Source: Tritrichomonas foetus
Lineage: Eukaryota > Parabasalia > Tritrichomonadida > Tritrichomonadidae
Length of the DNA stretch: 40,741 bases
Reading direction: 5' to 3'
Assembly (NCBI GenBank): GCA_001839685.1
Contig: MLAK01000991.1
Location: 1-40,741 of the forward strand
Below the pieces are notes generated by a model, which did no database searches, was not told where the DNA came from, and saw nothing but the letters and a program-made list of their open reading frames with translations. Positions 16,934 to 25,727 of the stretch are shown here, in pieces (position 1 is the first letter of the stretch; each line of letters starts with the position of its first letter). Made by a program: the position numbers and the translations under genes.

Positions 16934-19429
16934 TCATTTGCTTGATGAACTCTTCTTACCCTTCTTAAAAACAACAAAGTAAACAACAAGGCCGACAATA
17001 ACAGCAACTACAACAACGCAAGCAACAATGATGCCGACGAAAGCACCAACTGAGAGTCCACCAATTGTCTTTCCTTTAGCAGGTTCGAAGTCNATATTTG
17101 CATCTTTACCTTGCGATGTTAATTCAGCTGCTTCTTGAACTTGTTCAGCCATTTTATCAAATTCTTTGTCTTCAACAACACCTGTTCCAACAGCAACAAG
17201 CTTAACTGCTTCAACTGGTGGTGATGAAATAGTTTCACCAAATTCCTTAACAGCTTTTGTAATCTTTTCAAGATCAGTGTTTGTAGATGAAGCAACAACA
17301 GNAATTGTTAATTTATCATTCTTTAAGGCTGTAGACATGNCTTCTGANGCAACAANNACTGTCTTGACTGGAANAACATCATCNANTGAAATTGTAGCTG
17401 AAAGAAGCATTGCCTTTGATGAATCCCAAACAACACATTTGGCGATATTTGTGAAAGAATAAACTTTAAGTTCATTGAAGTTCTTCAATGTTTGGTAAAC
17501 ATTGATAAATGTTGTTGGCTTTGTAGCCTTAAGAACATCTTCCCATTTAGCATTTTCTTTCATAGCAGCAGTAGAGAATGAAGCAACCATGTTAAGAACG
17601 ACACCAACTCCNTCCTTTATCATTTTATCTAAAAGTGTNATAGCTGTTGTCTTTGTATCTTGAAGAGCTTTACCGACNTCAATTCCTGTATCAATAATTA
17701 GGATATAAAGTTCACCAGCATATGGAATATCTTTGACAAATGATGGAACAAATGAATCAATAAGTTCGAATGCACCTTCAATGCTCTTTCCTGCACCTNT
17801 GACNAATTGATCGTACTTAATTTTCAATTCTTTGTTTTTAAGGAGATTTTGTAAAAGTGGTGTAACGACATTGTCAAGAATTTCAATAATTGATTTTGTA
17901 AGATGTTGGAAATATTCTATATAAGGCATGAAATCGTTCTTAGGGAAGGCTTCTTGAGAAACCATCTTTCTAACATATGCTTTGNNTTTTTCTAATTGTT
18001 GCTTGTAATATTCTAAATCGTCTTCATCGAAAAAGAATTCATTCTTATAGAAATCTACTTGTTTAGCAAGATTTTCAATGAATACCTTGATATATCTATA
18101 AACATGTCCTAATTTGATTTCTTCAAGAAGTGTTTTAATGTTGGAATTGCCATCNAATTTAAGAGTGAAATCAATGATTTTCTTGAGATANCCAGCATAC
18201 TCTTTAAGGGTATGTTCTTCTTCCCATGGTGGAATTTCGAAATCATCATCAGAGAGACCAGATAAAGCATCTAAAAGATCAGCAAATGTTGCTTCTGGAT
18301 TTGTAAGTGCATTAATCACATCTGANACAACTTTAACTTGTTCTTTAGCAAGACCAAATTCTTCAACTAAGATTTTTTGGAGATTCAATGTTTTACTAGT
18401 GAATAACCGAACTTTTTTAATNGCAGTTNGGAATGGATCTTTCTTGCAATCTTTGTCTTTTTTAGTGCAGAAGATTTCTAACATTTCTGCAACAGACTTT
18501 CTAANTGCATATTTAGTGCTATATTCAAGTGTATCTTTAGGTGTTGGNAACTTTGATGGATAAGCTTGAATGGTTTCAAGAAGCACAACGACAGCTTCAG
18601 CACGTTTTGGAATATTGCGATCAAAAATGTTNANAACAGGGAAAACGTATTCATCAAGGACTGGCANAATTGTTTTGTCAACNGCAAGTTCTAGAATGCG
18701 CTTGCATGTAGCAGGTGCAAGAGAGAAGAAGTTAACAATGAGATCAACTGCATTTGGAACACTGATGAATTTGTCATTTTCTGTGTTAACAACAAANTTT
18801 TTGGCAACTTTTAAGAATTCATTGAATTTATCAACACCAACAGCATCAAACATCTGTTTAANTGTAACCTTGTTTGCAGNGAAACCAATTACTGAGNTNA
18901 NNGCGTTAAGTGCATCAGTTGGAATACCCAAAGTATTCATTACATCACCGAATGTTGTTGTCTTGAAGTTTTCTAAAACTGAAATGGTGGCCTTTTCAAG
19001 GTTCTTATAATCGAGATTCAATGCATCACAAAGACTTGGTCCAAGGTCTTGGACGATCGATTTNACTATTGGATATAATTCTGTGAAACTTTTACTTGTG
19101 AGAAACTCTTCAAGTCCAGGAATAACAGAAAATTTTGTATCTTTTGAGATGTACAACTGAACATGGGACATGATTTTATAAAATTCTCCAAATTCTTTCT
19201 CTGGCATCACATCACCAAGCTTGAAGTTTTCATTAACAAATTTAGAAGCATATTGCTTGTATTCGTTGAATTGGAGTGGGAAATCAGGGAATATTTCTTT
19301 GAATTGTTTAAAGCTTATTCCATCATTCAGGATGTCATTTAAATATTTGGCGAAAAGTTTATTGTCAAAGCCGTTTTGTCTTCCCTCACTTTCAAAGAGG
19401 CGAATGGCGAACAATGCGAAGAAAAGCAT
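16934..19429 (-). CDS. Large type I surface membrane protein, polymorphic
   Basis: This 831-residue protein has an N-terminal signal-peptide-like hydrophobic stretch (residues 1-14) and a long helical, Lys/Asp/Phe-rich extracellular part with few Cys. A single transmembrane helix lies near the C-terminus (about 793-822: GGLSVGAFVGIIVACVVVVA and further V/I), followed by a short basic-Ser tail. This is the layout of a surface or vacuolar-lumen protein. No known adhesin, protease or enzyme motif is seen, so the function is unknown. About 35 ambiguous bases lie inside this gene, against one elsewhere in the window. This suggests collapsed near-identical paralogues or alleles. Codon use is C-richer than average and the initiator is canonical, consistent with good expression. 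Confidence 0.75.
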   Translation of the reverse strand: MLFFALFAIRLFESEGRQNGFDNKLFAKYLNDILNDGISFKQFKEIFPDFPLQFNEYKQYASKFVNENFKLGDVMPEKEFGEFYKIMSHVQLYISKDTKFSVIPGLEEFLTSKSFTELYPIXKSIVQDLGPSLCDALNLDYKNLEKATISVLENFKTTTFGDVMNTLGIPTDALNXXXSVIGFXANKVTXKQMFDAVGVDKFNEFLKVAKXFVVNTENDKFISVPNAVDLIVNFFSLAPATCKRILELXVDKTIXPVLDEYVFPVXNIFDRNIPKRAEAVVVLLETIQAYPSKXPTPKDTLEYSTKYAXRKSVAEMLEIFCTKKDKDCKKDPFXTXIKKVRLFTSKTLNLQKILVEEFGLAKEQVKVXSDVINALTNPEATFADLLDALSGLSDDDFEIPPWEEEHTLKEYAXYLKKIIDFTLKXDGNSNIKTLLEEIKLGHVYRYIKVFIENLAKQVDFYKNEFFFDEDDLEYYKQQLEKXKAYVRKMVSQEAFPKNDFMPYIEYFQHLTKSIIEILDNVVTPLLQNLLKNKELKIKYDQXVXGAGKSIEGAFELIDSFVPSFVKDIPYAGELYILIIDTGIXVGKALQDTKTTAXTLLDKMIKXGVGVVLNMVASFSTAAMKENAKWEDVLKATKPTTFINVYQTLKNFNELKVYSFTNIAKCVVWDSSKAMLLSATISXDDVXPVKTXXVXSEXMSTALKNDKLTIXVVASSTNTDLEKITKAVKEFGETISSPPVEAVKLVAVGTGVVEDKEFDKMAEQVQEAAELTSQGKDANXDFEPAKGKTIGGLSVGAFVGIIVACVVVVAVIVGLVVYFVVFKKGKKSSSSK

Positions 19430-19441
19430 GTTATCGAATTA

Positions 19442-19463
19442 GAAAAATGAAGTGAAAATTCAC
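19442..19463 (-). promoter_or_regulatory. Initiator with adjoining TTTTCAC element
   Basis: On the minus strand GTGAATTTTCACTTCATTT contains an initiator TCATTT (19445-19450), giving a 19-nt leader to the ATG at 19429. Almost the same string precedes the gene at 36499. Confidence 0.55.
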
Positions 19464-20568
19464 ATATCCTTTGTTCCGGTGTTCTCGATGTTTTCTTTCA
19501 AAAAAAATAAAAAAATAAAAAAAAGCTATTGAGAGAATTGATAAGATACGTACAAGATTTGTGAATAATATTCAATGCATTGAAATTTGAAAACGAAAAT
19601 TTTAATTGACCGGAATTCAAAAATGAATGCTTTTTTCCCTTCTTTTTGTCAAAAGTTTAAAACTTTTTCATGATTTATGTAACATTCACAAATAATTGAA
19701 TTACATTGGTTTCTCAATAGCAATGTGAATTGAATGCATTTAATCATCTTAGATTTATTTCATAAATGACGTCAACAATATTTCCAGATTATTTGGGTTT
19801 TAAATCGATTTGATTCTGAAATAACAAGATCACATTCTTAAATATGAATATGAAACAATAATTAATACAATAATCCATTTTTTTTTAGATATTACGAACA
19901 AATTTCCTTTTTCTAATTGAGTAACAAAATTGTCAATGAAAGAGTTTCATTTCTTTTTTGTTGTCTGAAATCATGAATGAAAGACTATATAAACATGTGA
20001 AAAGTTTATGTATGAAATCATTTTTCATTTTATGCCAACGAACTTTGAATAAACGAAGTTTGCCAAATGATGGAATTTTCATCATTTGAAAAAAGAAAAG
20101 ACTAAACAATGAAGCCTCCTCTCTGATAGGAAAATTAAAATTGGTGAACAAGCGGTTTCCATTTTTGGTTTTAATGATCCTTGTATTATTTGAAAGAGTG
20201 GAACATTTTATTGGTATAATTATCACAAATCAAACCCAATTTATCGGAATGATTATCCAAAATCTAACAGAAATAGTATCTATATGGTATTCGATCATTT
20301 TAATTACTTAATCAGGTAAAACTTAAGGAATATCAATGAAGAAACTCCATCCAACTTATTTTCGGAATTTAAGATTCAAATGTTTATCAGTAAGTAAATT
20401 CGTTTTCACTGATTGAAGGTCTTCAAAAGATGTGAATACATGAAATTAGATGCTTTCTTTTCATATCGCTATTGATTTTATATTCCTTTTTTCTTTCCGG
20501 TCATGTTCATTACATTTCAATGGCCTCATGTTGCAACTTTACAGCACACAAAAGAAGTCTCAAAGCTC

Positions 20569-20593
20569 AAAAAAAAAAAAAAAAAAAAAAAAA
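20569..20593 (+). repeat. 25-base poly(A) tract
   Basis: An uninterrupted A-run. It produces spurious poly-Lys open frames on the plus strand. It could be a simple repeat or the tail of an old retro-inserted cDNA, but no intact sequence precedes it. Confidence 0.7.
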
Positions 20594-20823
20594 GTTTCCA
20601 TCTCTGTCATTATGGAAAAGCTATCAATTATATGGCTTATTTGACATTAGAAAAAGCGATATAAGAAGAATAAGAAAATATTATGACTGACACAAATTCA
20701 GATAAAGTAATCATGTCATATTCTTAGATAATTCTGTTTTATTTTCTTAGTTTGCACTCAGATCAAAAATGTTTTTGAATATATAAATTGGTAATAATTT
20801 ACTATTCATTTGATGATTATTCT

Positions 20824-21201
20824 ATGGCTGGCAATGATGAAAAAGCAATGGAACCTGTCACTATTTTAAAAGCCTTTAATGATACTACTATCATTAGTTT
20901 TGATAACAAAATCTGAAATTTCCATCTTTGATTAATCACAGCTAAAAATGGTCATAAATTCATCATAGAAAAATAATTTTTTTTATGATCACAGCAAAAA
21001 GTATTGCATTTGTATAGGTGCTATTCATGGACTTTTTTCTTTTGCCCATGGATATTAGAGATTTGAATTATTTTTCAAAAACCTTGTCAAGACAACCCAT
21101 TGCCTTTTAGCAAGCAATTCAGAGTCCATCTATGCTATTTGTTCAATGAAAATTATGGCAATACTTCAGAGATATCAACCTTAGATGAGAACTCACAATT
21201 A
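20824..21201 (+). pseudogene. Possible decayed gene with an intact initiator
   Basis: An initiator TCATTT at about 20806-20811 precedes an ATG at 20824 that opens 30 well-composed codons (start MAGNDEKAMEPVTILKAF) before a stop. Further protein-like stretches in other frames follow to about 21201. The intact promoter-start arrangement with a broken body suggests a young pseudogene. The family is not recognised. Confidence 0.3.
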
Positions 21202-21535
21202 TAACTCTGAAAAGAGTAATGAATCGGATACTTAGAAAGTAAAAACTTGATACAGATGAAATCTCCGATGAACTTTTGGGCCAAAAAAAGAAAAAGATAT
21301 TAAATAATATAATAACAATTATTATTCTATTATCACATTACATTTTTATCATTTATTTATTTATCCAAAACATGCACCACTGGACGAGTCTGGTCTGAAA
21401 TCTTCATGGTAAGGGATGTGAGTTTTTTTTCCAGTCAGTTAAACTTCCTTTCATTAACATATCCATATAACTTTCATAATTCAAAAAGTTAAACTTTTTT
21501 TGGTTTCATACAAAAAGTAAACAAAAATTCTTTCT

Positions 21536-21790
21536 TTAGAAAAGAAACCATTTCGGTGAAAAATAGAACAACAAACTTAACTCTATATTAATAATTAATG
21601 ATACTACTTCGAAAACATCTTGAAAATGAGCTGATGTCAACTTATATTGTGATTGTTTTTTGATTGATTCGACATTTTGATAATATTTATTTGAGATATT
21701 TTTCGTAAGCCTGTTGAATACTAACCGTTCGTTTTTTTTAAATCTTTTGATATTTTTTCTGAACAAATTGAATTTTCGAAGAAAAACCAT
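21536..21790 (-). CDS. Possible small basic protein (84 aa)
   Basis: The frame starts with ATG and has an initiator-like TCATAT on the minus strand (21794-21799), giving a 7-nt leader. The product is Lys/Phe/Asn-rich with no domain I can name. Composition is close to what AT-rich noncoding DNA gives, so the promoter-like spacing is the only real support. Confidence 0.25.
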   Translation of the reverse strand: MVFLRKFNLFRKNIKRFKKNERLVFNRLTKNISNKYYQNVESIKKQSQYKLTSAHFQDVFEVVSLIINIELSLLFYFSPKWFLF

Positions 21791-22135
21791 TATATATGAT
21801 TGACTATATCTTTGTAATTTTTGGGAATTATTTACTATTTATTTAGAATTAACTAATATAAATGTATCTAATAATTAAATTACAATTAATTTACCGCTAT
21901 CACATGTTTTTCATGATCACAATTTCTGTAAAATGCTATAAAATTCTCCAACAGTAAATGTAGTGTAGATTAATCGGATAGTATTCTATCTTTTTACAAT
22001 AAAACTCCATTAACAGGGTAATTTCCGAGAAAAATGCAATAGAAATAATTAAAAAAATTGTGAGTGTCAATTTTTGAATAATTTCAATTCCATTCAATCC
22101 TTAAATTTTTGAATGATGTAGAAAAAGAAAAAGCT

Positions 22136-22146
22136 TCATTTCATTT
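22136..22146 (+). promoter_or_regulatory. Double initiator of the C2/TerD-like gene
   Basis: Two overlapping TCATTT motifs (22136-22141 and 22141-22146) sit just before the ATG at 22148, giving leaders of 10 or 5 nt. They support the ATG at 22148 over the upstream TTG-initiated extension. Confidence 0.5.
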
Positions 22147-22147
22147 C

Positions 22148-23731
22148 ATGTCTTGTGAGTTAACAATCATTTCAGCGCAAGGACTGTTCACACCAGACAA
22201 AGACCCAGCTAAATTGGATCCATATGTTTCAATTATTGCTCATTCATCATACGATTCATATATTGGTGAAACCCATTATAAAAATAATACACCAAACCCA
22301 GTATTTAACGAAACCTTTAATTTTGATTTCTATCGTGCATCTTATTTTGATTTTTATGTTTACCATCATCGCACAATTATTAAAGATGTATTGATTGGAG
22401 TTGGAAGATTGGAAGTTAAAGACATCGTTCAAAATGAAGAAATAAGTGTTCCCATAACTTTAGTTGAAAGCAAATATGCTGTTTCAACATTGACTGTGAA
22501 ATTTAATTATAATTTTTCACCATTAAAAAATGGTGATTTTAAACCAGCATCATCCTATGTGGTCTTATATACAACACAGTATCCACCAATTAATGAACCA
22601 GAAAATACAATTGAAATCAAATGCTTAGTTAAAAATACAAAAAGAAAATATTATTATTTTCTTGATGGTCAAAATTGGTGGACAACAGCAGGAAGAAGTG
22701 CAGGAGAACTTCCTATTTTATGTGAAAGTGGATTTTCACAAGAACGTGTTTTAAATATTTCGAAACTGAAAAAATGCGAAACATGTTTCATTATTAAATC
22801 GAAAAATTATACTGGAAAAGTTACGCTCAATTTTGCCTGCATGAAAAGTGAAAATCGAAAGAATTTTACACAGTTTTATACTTGTGGAAAAAGTGCCCGA
22901 ATTTTCCATCAAATTGATTTCGCCATAAATGTAGGAGAAGAAATTTATGCTCCAGAAAAACTTGTAACTCAATCATTTGGTAATATTATGTTTACCGAAA
23001 GAGATGAGCATAATTTTATTCCAGTCGATTATTTTGAAAGACCAATTATGACAATTACTAAACCAATGCAAATACCATCAGCAGTCACAAATGTTCAATT
23101 AGTAACAGGGGGTTTTGTTCACGTAAATAAAAACACGCATTATGTAATGCCAAAAATTTTGGTGTTTGAAAAAGAAACAAAAAGATTTATTGATTCTTTA
23201 AAGCAGAAGATAATTCGAAATCAAAAAATATGTAATGGAGCTATTGTCAATCTTGGATATAACACAGAATTTAAGAAATCAAACGGTGGAATATGGGACA
23301 AATATACTGATCATTATGGCGCATCAATTAATTTAACAGAAGTCCCATCAAATTATGTCCTTTTTATTGGTGTTAAAATCGAGGCTCTGTCCCTTCGTGA
23401 TACAGAACATCCATTCATTAGGATGGTTGATTGTAATTCATCTAATGAAATATTCTTTTGTCCATTTAAAGTTCAAGATGTTAATCCAAAAAGCTCCATA
23501 TTGTTCAAAATGGAATTTGTAGATGATTCATGGACAATTATTCCAATTTATTTGCCTGTGTTAAAATCCAAAGAATTGAAAAATGTAGCAAGTCGGTATT
23601 TGCTTTCTGCTCAAAAAATGTATGACCCAATTGATTTCAGAATAACTCCATTTCTTCCATTTACTGAGAATAGTGGTAATGAACAACTTGATGGAGAAAA
23701 TGAAGCATTGCTGAATGATCATGAAATGTAA
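22148..23731 (+). CDS. C2-domain protein with a C-terminal TerD-like region
   Basis: The first 110 or so of 527 residues form a C2 domain, a phospholipid-binding and often Ca2+-dependent fold: CELTIISAQGLF, LDPYVSI, TPNPVFNETFNFDF and DVLIGVGRLEVKDI. The loop-1 Asp (LDPY) is present. The loop-3 Asp pair appears replaced by HH in YHHRT, so Ca2+ binding may be weak or lost. Residues about 358-472 follow the TerD/tellurium-resistance pattern: GAIVNLGYNTEF, SINLTEVPSNYVLFIGVKIE, HPFIRMVDCNSSNEIFF and a final W-x-I-I-P. The acidic metal-site motif of bacterial TerD is not obvious. The middle (about 140-350) is a separate beta-rich region. It may be a membrane-recruited stress or signalling protein. 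The open frame starts upstream at TTG; I prefer the ATG at 22148. Confidence 0.7.
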   Translation: MSCELTIISAQGLFTPDKDPAKLDPYVSIIAHSSYDSYIGETHYKNNTPNPVFNETFNFDFYRASYFDFYVYHHRTIIKDVLIGVGRLEVKDIVQNEEISVPITLVESKYAVSTLTVKFNYNFSPLKNGDFKPASSYVVLYTTQYPPINEPENTIEIKCLVKNTKRKYYYFLDGQNWWTTAGRSAGELPILCESGFSQERVLNISKLKKCETCFIIKSKNYTGKVTLNFACMKSENRKNFTQFYTCGKSARIFHQIDFAINVGEEIYAPEKLVTQSFGNIMFTERDEHNFIPVDYFERPIMTITKPMQIPSAVTNVQLVTGGFVHVNKNTHYVMPKILVFEKETKRFIDSLKQKIIRNQKICNGAIVNLGYNTEFKKSNGGIWDKYTDHYGASINLTEVPSNYVLFIGVKIEALSLRDTEHPFIRMVDCNSSNEIFFCPFKVQDVNPKSSILFKMEFVDDSWTIIPIYLPVLKSKELKNVASRYLLSAQKMYDPIDFRITPFLPFTENSGNEQLDGENEALLNDHEM

Positions 23732-24112
23732 TACATTTCATCATTATTGATTTCAAAAATTTAGGTAAAACTTGAATTTTTCTCTTTATTACTGTTTTAT
23801 AGTCTTTTATCAAAATGTGGCTATTATAGCATTGAATTACCAGCAAAAGATAAGACAGAAATTCAGATACATCTTGAGAATTGACCAAACTTAGAATTTT
23901 GATATTAATGCAGAGATAAGTAAAATTCATTTTTTCTTTACATAAGGATTTGACTTTTTTGAAATATATACTTGCCCATATGTATAAAAGTCTAAATCTC
24001 AAGTGTTTCTAGGAAAACGCAAAACAGGAATAAAAGTTTCACTTTCTATAGGTTTTGAAAAAGTTTCAAGTAATCGTAAGAATATAAAATTGAATGGTTT
24101 ATAAAGATAAAA
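23732..24112. other. Spacer between the C2 protein and Hook-like genes
   Basis: About 380 nt of AT-rich DNA. A TCACTT at about 24037 is the only initiator-like match and lies about 75 nt from the next ATG. A minus-strand open frame here overlaps the C2 gene and is not supported. Confidence 0.4.
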
Positions 24113-25327
24113 ATGTCGCATCGAAGAGAAGCTCTTGTCGCTTTCTTCAAGCTTTTTCCAGTCGATGTTGAAATAACAGACTTCGAATCAATGAAAAATT
24201 GTGTAGCTGCTGTCGCCCTTTACCAATATTTTTCTGGATCGGAAATCAATATCGCTAACATTAAAACTGCTGCCGAAAAAAACGACTGGTTTAACACGTT
24301 AAAAGAAATCAGAACTATCGGATCAGCGCTTGAAGAGTCCCTCAAAAAGTCGCCATACGAGAGTAAAAAAATTGATGTTACTGCAATCGCTCACCGCGGT
24401 GATTTGAATGCCATCGAAAACTTCCTTACACAACTTGCATACTACTCGTTTAAGTCAGCCAAGAAAACTGAAGCGATTGGAGTCATCAAAAAATTATCAA
24501 AAGAGCATCAAATCGAAATGAAATACGTCATCAAACCAGATGCTGCACCGGCAAATTCACCTTCAACCGCTCAATCAAATGGTCAATCAAATTCACCATC
24601 AACGCCGGTTAGAACCGCCCAACATGAACAAGTTTCAAATTCACCATCAAGGACACCTGATGTAGTTTTAAACGAACTCAAGTCAAAAATTGAAGCCCTA
24701 ACTAAATCAAATGAATCTCTTCGTTCAGAAAATGACAAACTTCGAAATGAAATAAACGACATCAAAAGTGGCAATACAGAAAATACAGAAAATTCTGAGG
24801 CCGCCGATGAAAATGAACACATTTTACCAAAAATCGCAGCTATCAATGCTGAACTTTTCGTTCTCGAACAAGGAAATAAATCCAAACAAGGAAAAAAGCA
24901 GCAATTAGTCGATATTCAAGAACATTTGAAAACAGTTCAATCAAATCTTGAAAAGGCTAAAAATGAAGCCAAAGAGCTCCAAGCTAAAGTTGATAGTGAA
25001 GAAAATCGTGGCCCAGATTATACAATTCTCCATGATCGTCTTCAACAATTGAGACTCGATCCAAAGGCACAAGAAGTTGAAAGTTTGAAAGACCAAATAA
25101 AAGAGGCAAAAATAAAGCTTCGTGCTGCAAATAAGCAAAAACAGAGATTACAGGCGAAACTTGACGGACAGCAGGGAATCATCGTTCTCGAAGACAGAAA
25201 GAGGTTCCAACAACAACTCGAAGTTTCAAATGCAAAAAGAAAACAGCGAGCCGAACTTCATCTCGCTCTTTCACAGAAGAAAATGAGGAGTGATGCATTT
25301 CTTCAGGAGATGCGTGCATTTATTTAA
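24113..25327 (+). CDS. Hook-domain coiled-coil protein (dynein adaptor-like)
   Basis: Hook proteins link cargo, often early endosomes through the FTS-Hook-FHIP complex, to dynein. Residues about 5-138 of this 404-residue protein match the N-terminal Hook domain, a calponin-homology-like fold that binds dynein light intermediate chain. There is a helix ending MKNCVAAVALYQYF, a helix NDWFNTLKEIRTIGSALEE, and then the signature DVTAIAHRGDLNAIENFLTQ (88-107) followed by a KKTEAIGVIKKL helix. A Ser/Pro/Gln-rich linker (about 143-180) leads into long coiled coil (about 185-220 and 250-395). It is shorter than animal Hook (about 720 residues), so the coiled coil is about half length. The start ATG agrees with the domain boundary. 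Confidence 0.75.
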   Translation: MSHRREALVAFFKLFPVDVEITDFESMKNCVAAVALYQYFSGSEINIANIKTAAEKNDWFNTLKEIRTIGSALEESLKKSPYESKKIDVTAIAHRGDLNAIENFLTQLAYYSFKSAKKTEAIGVIKKLSKEHQIEMKYVIKPDAAPANSPSTAQSNGQSNSPSTPVRTAQHEQVSNSPSRTPDVVLNELKSKIEALTKSNESLRSENDKLRNEINDIKSGNTENTENSEAADENEHILPKIAAINAELFVLEQGNKSKQGKKQQLVDIQEHLKTVQSNLEKAKNEAKELQAKVDSEENRGPDYTILHDRLQQLRLDPKAQEVESLKDQIKEAKIKLRAANKQKQRLQAKLDGQQGIIVLEDRKRFQQQLEVSNAKRKQRAELHLALSQKKMRSDAFLQEMRAFI

Positions 25328-25727
25328 ATAAGTAAATATTCTTTCATATATACCTTTTTCATTCATTCTGAATTCACATGTTTTTATGATAAGACATAAT
25401 GAAAGGAATATCACATTTTATGACTTATTGTTTTCTATTTCATGAATTGAGGGTGATATATATTTAAATTTTTTACAAATAAATTTCAAATGATTTAATA
25501 TATATTATGTAAGTATTGTGATAAATACTGATAGATTTCCATTGTATCTGAGATTCGATAACAATAATGAATGTATTCGAACTATTATAATAAAAACATT
25601 GGAAATTAATGAGAAAAACAAAACATATTATCAAATCTATATTTAATCAACAAAAACAAAATAAATATATTACAATCTATAGATGAGCAAATACAGGAAT
25701 TTAAACATCCCGCATTAATTAAGTAAT
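25328..25727. other. Convergent 3' spacer
   Basis: About 400 nt of very AT-rich DNA between two 3' ends. Nothing recognisable was seen. Confidence 0.5.

Larger units (their letters stand above)
19464..22135. other. Gene-poor region of about 2.7 kb
   Basis: Mostly AT-rich DNA. It holds a possible decayed gene near 20824-21201, a 25-base A-run at 20569-20593 and a possible 84-codon frame at 21536-21790, each listed separately. Other open frames start with GTG or sit on the A-run and are not supported. No tRNA-like T-arm was found. Confidence 0.5.

Noticed and set aside
19933..20226. 97-codon minus-strand frame
   Set aside because: It starts with GTG, its composition is that of AT-rich noncoding DNA, and no initiator precedes an internal ATG.
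20450..20690. Two overlapping plus-strand frames with poly-Lys
   Set aside because: Both are carried by the 25-base A-run and have no protein-like sequence on either side.
23661..24002. 113-codon minus-strand frame
   Set aside because: It overlaps the 3' end of the C2 gene, is hydrophobic without a domain, and has no initiator.
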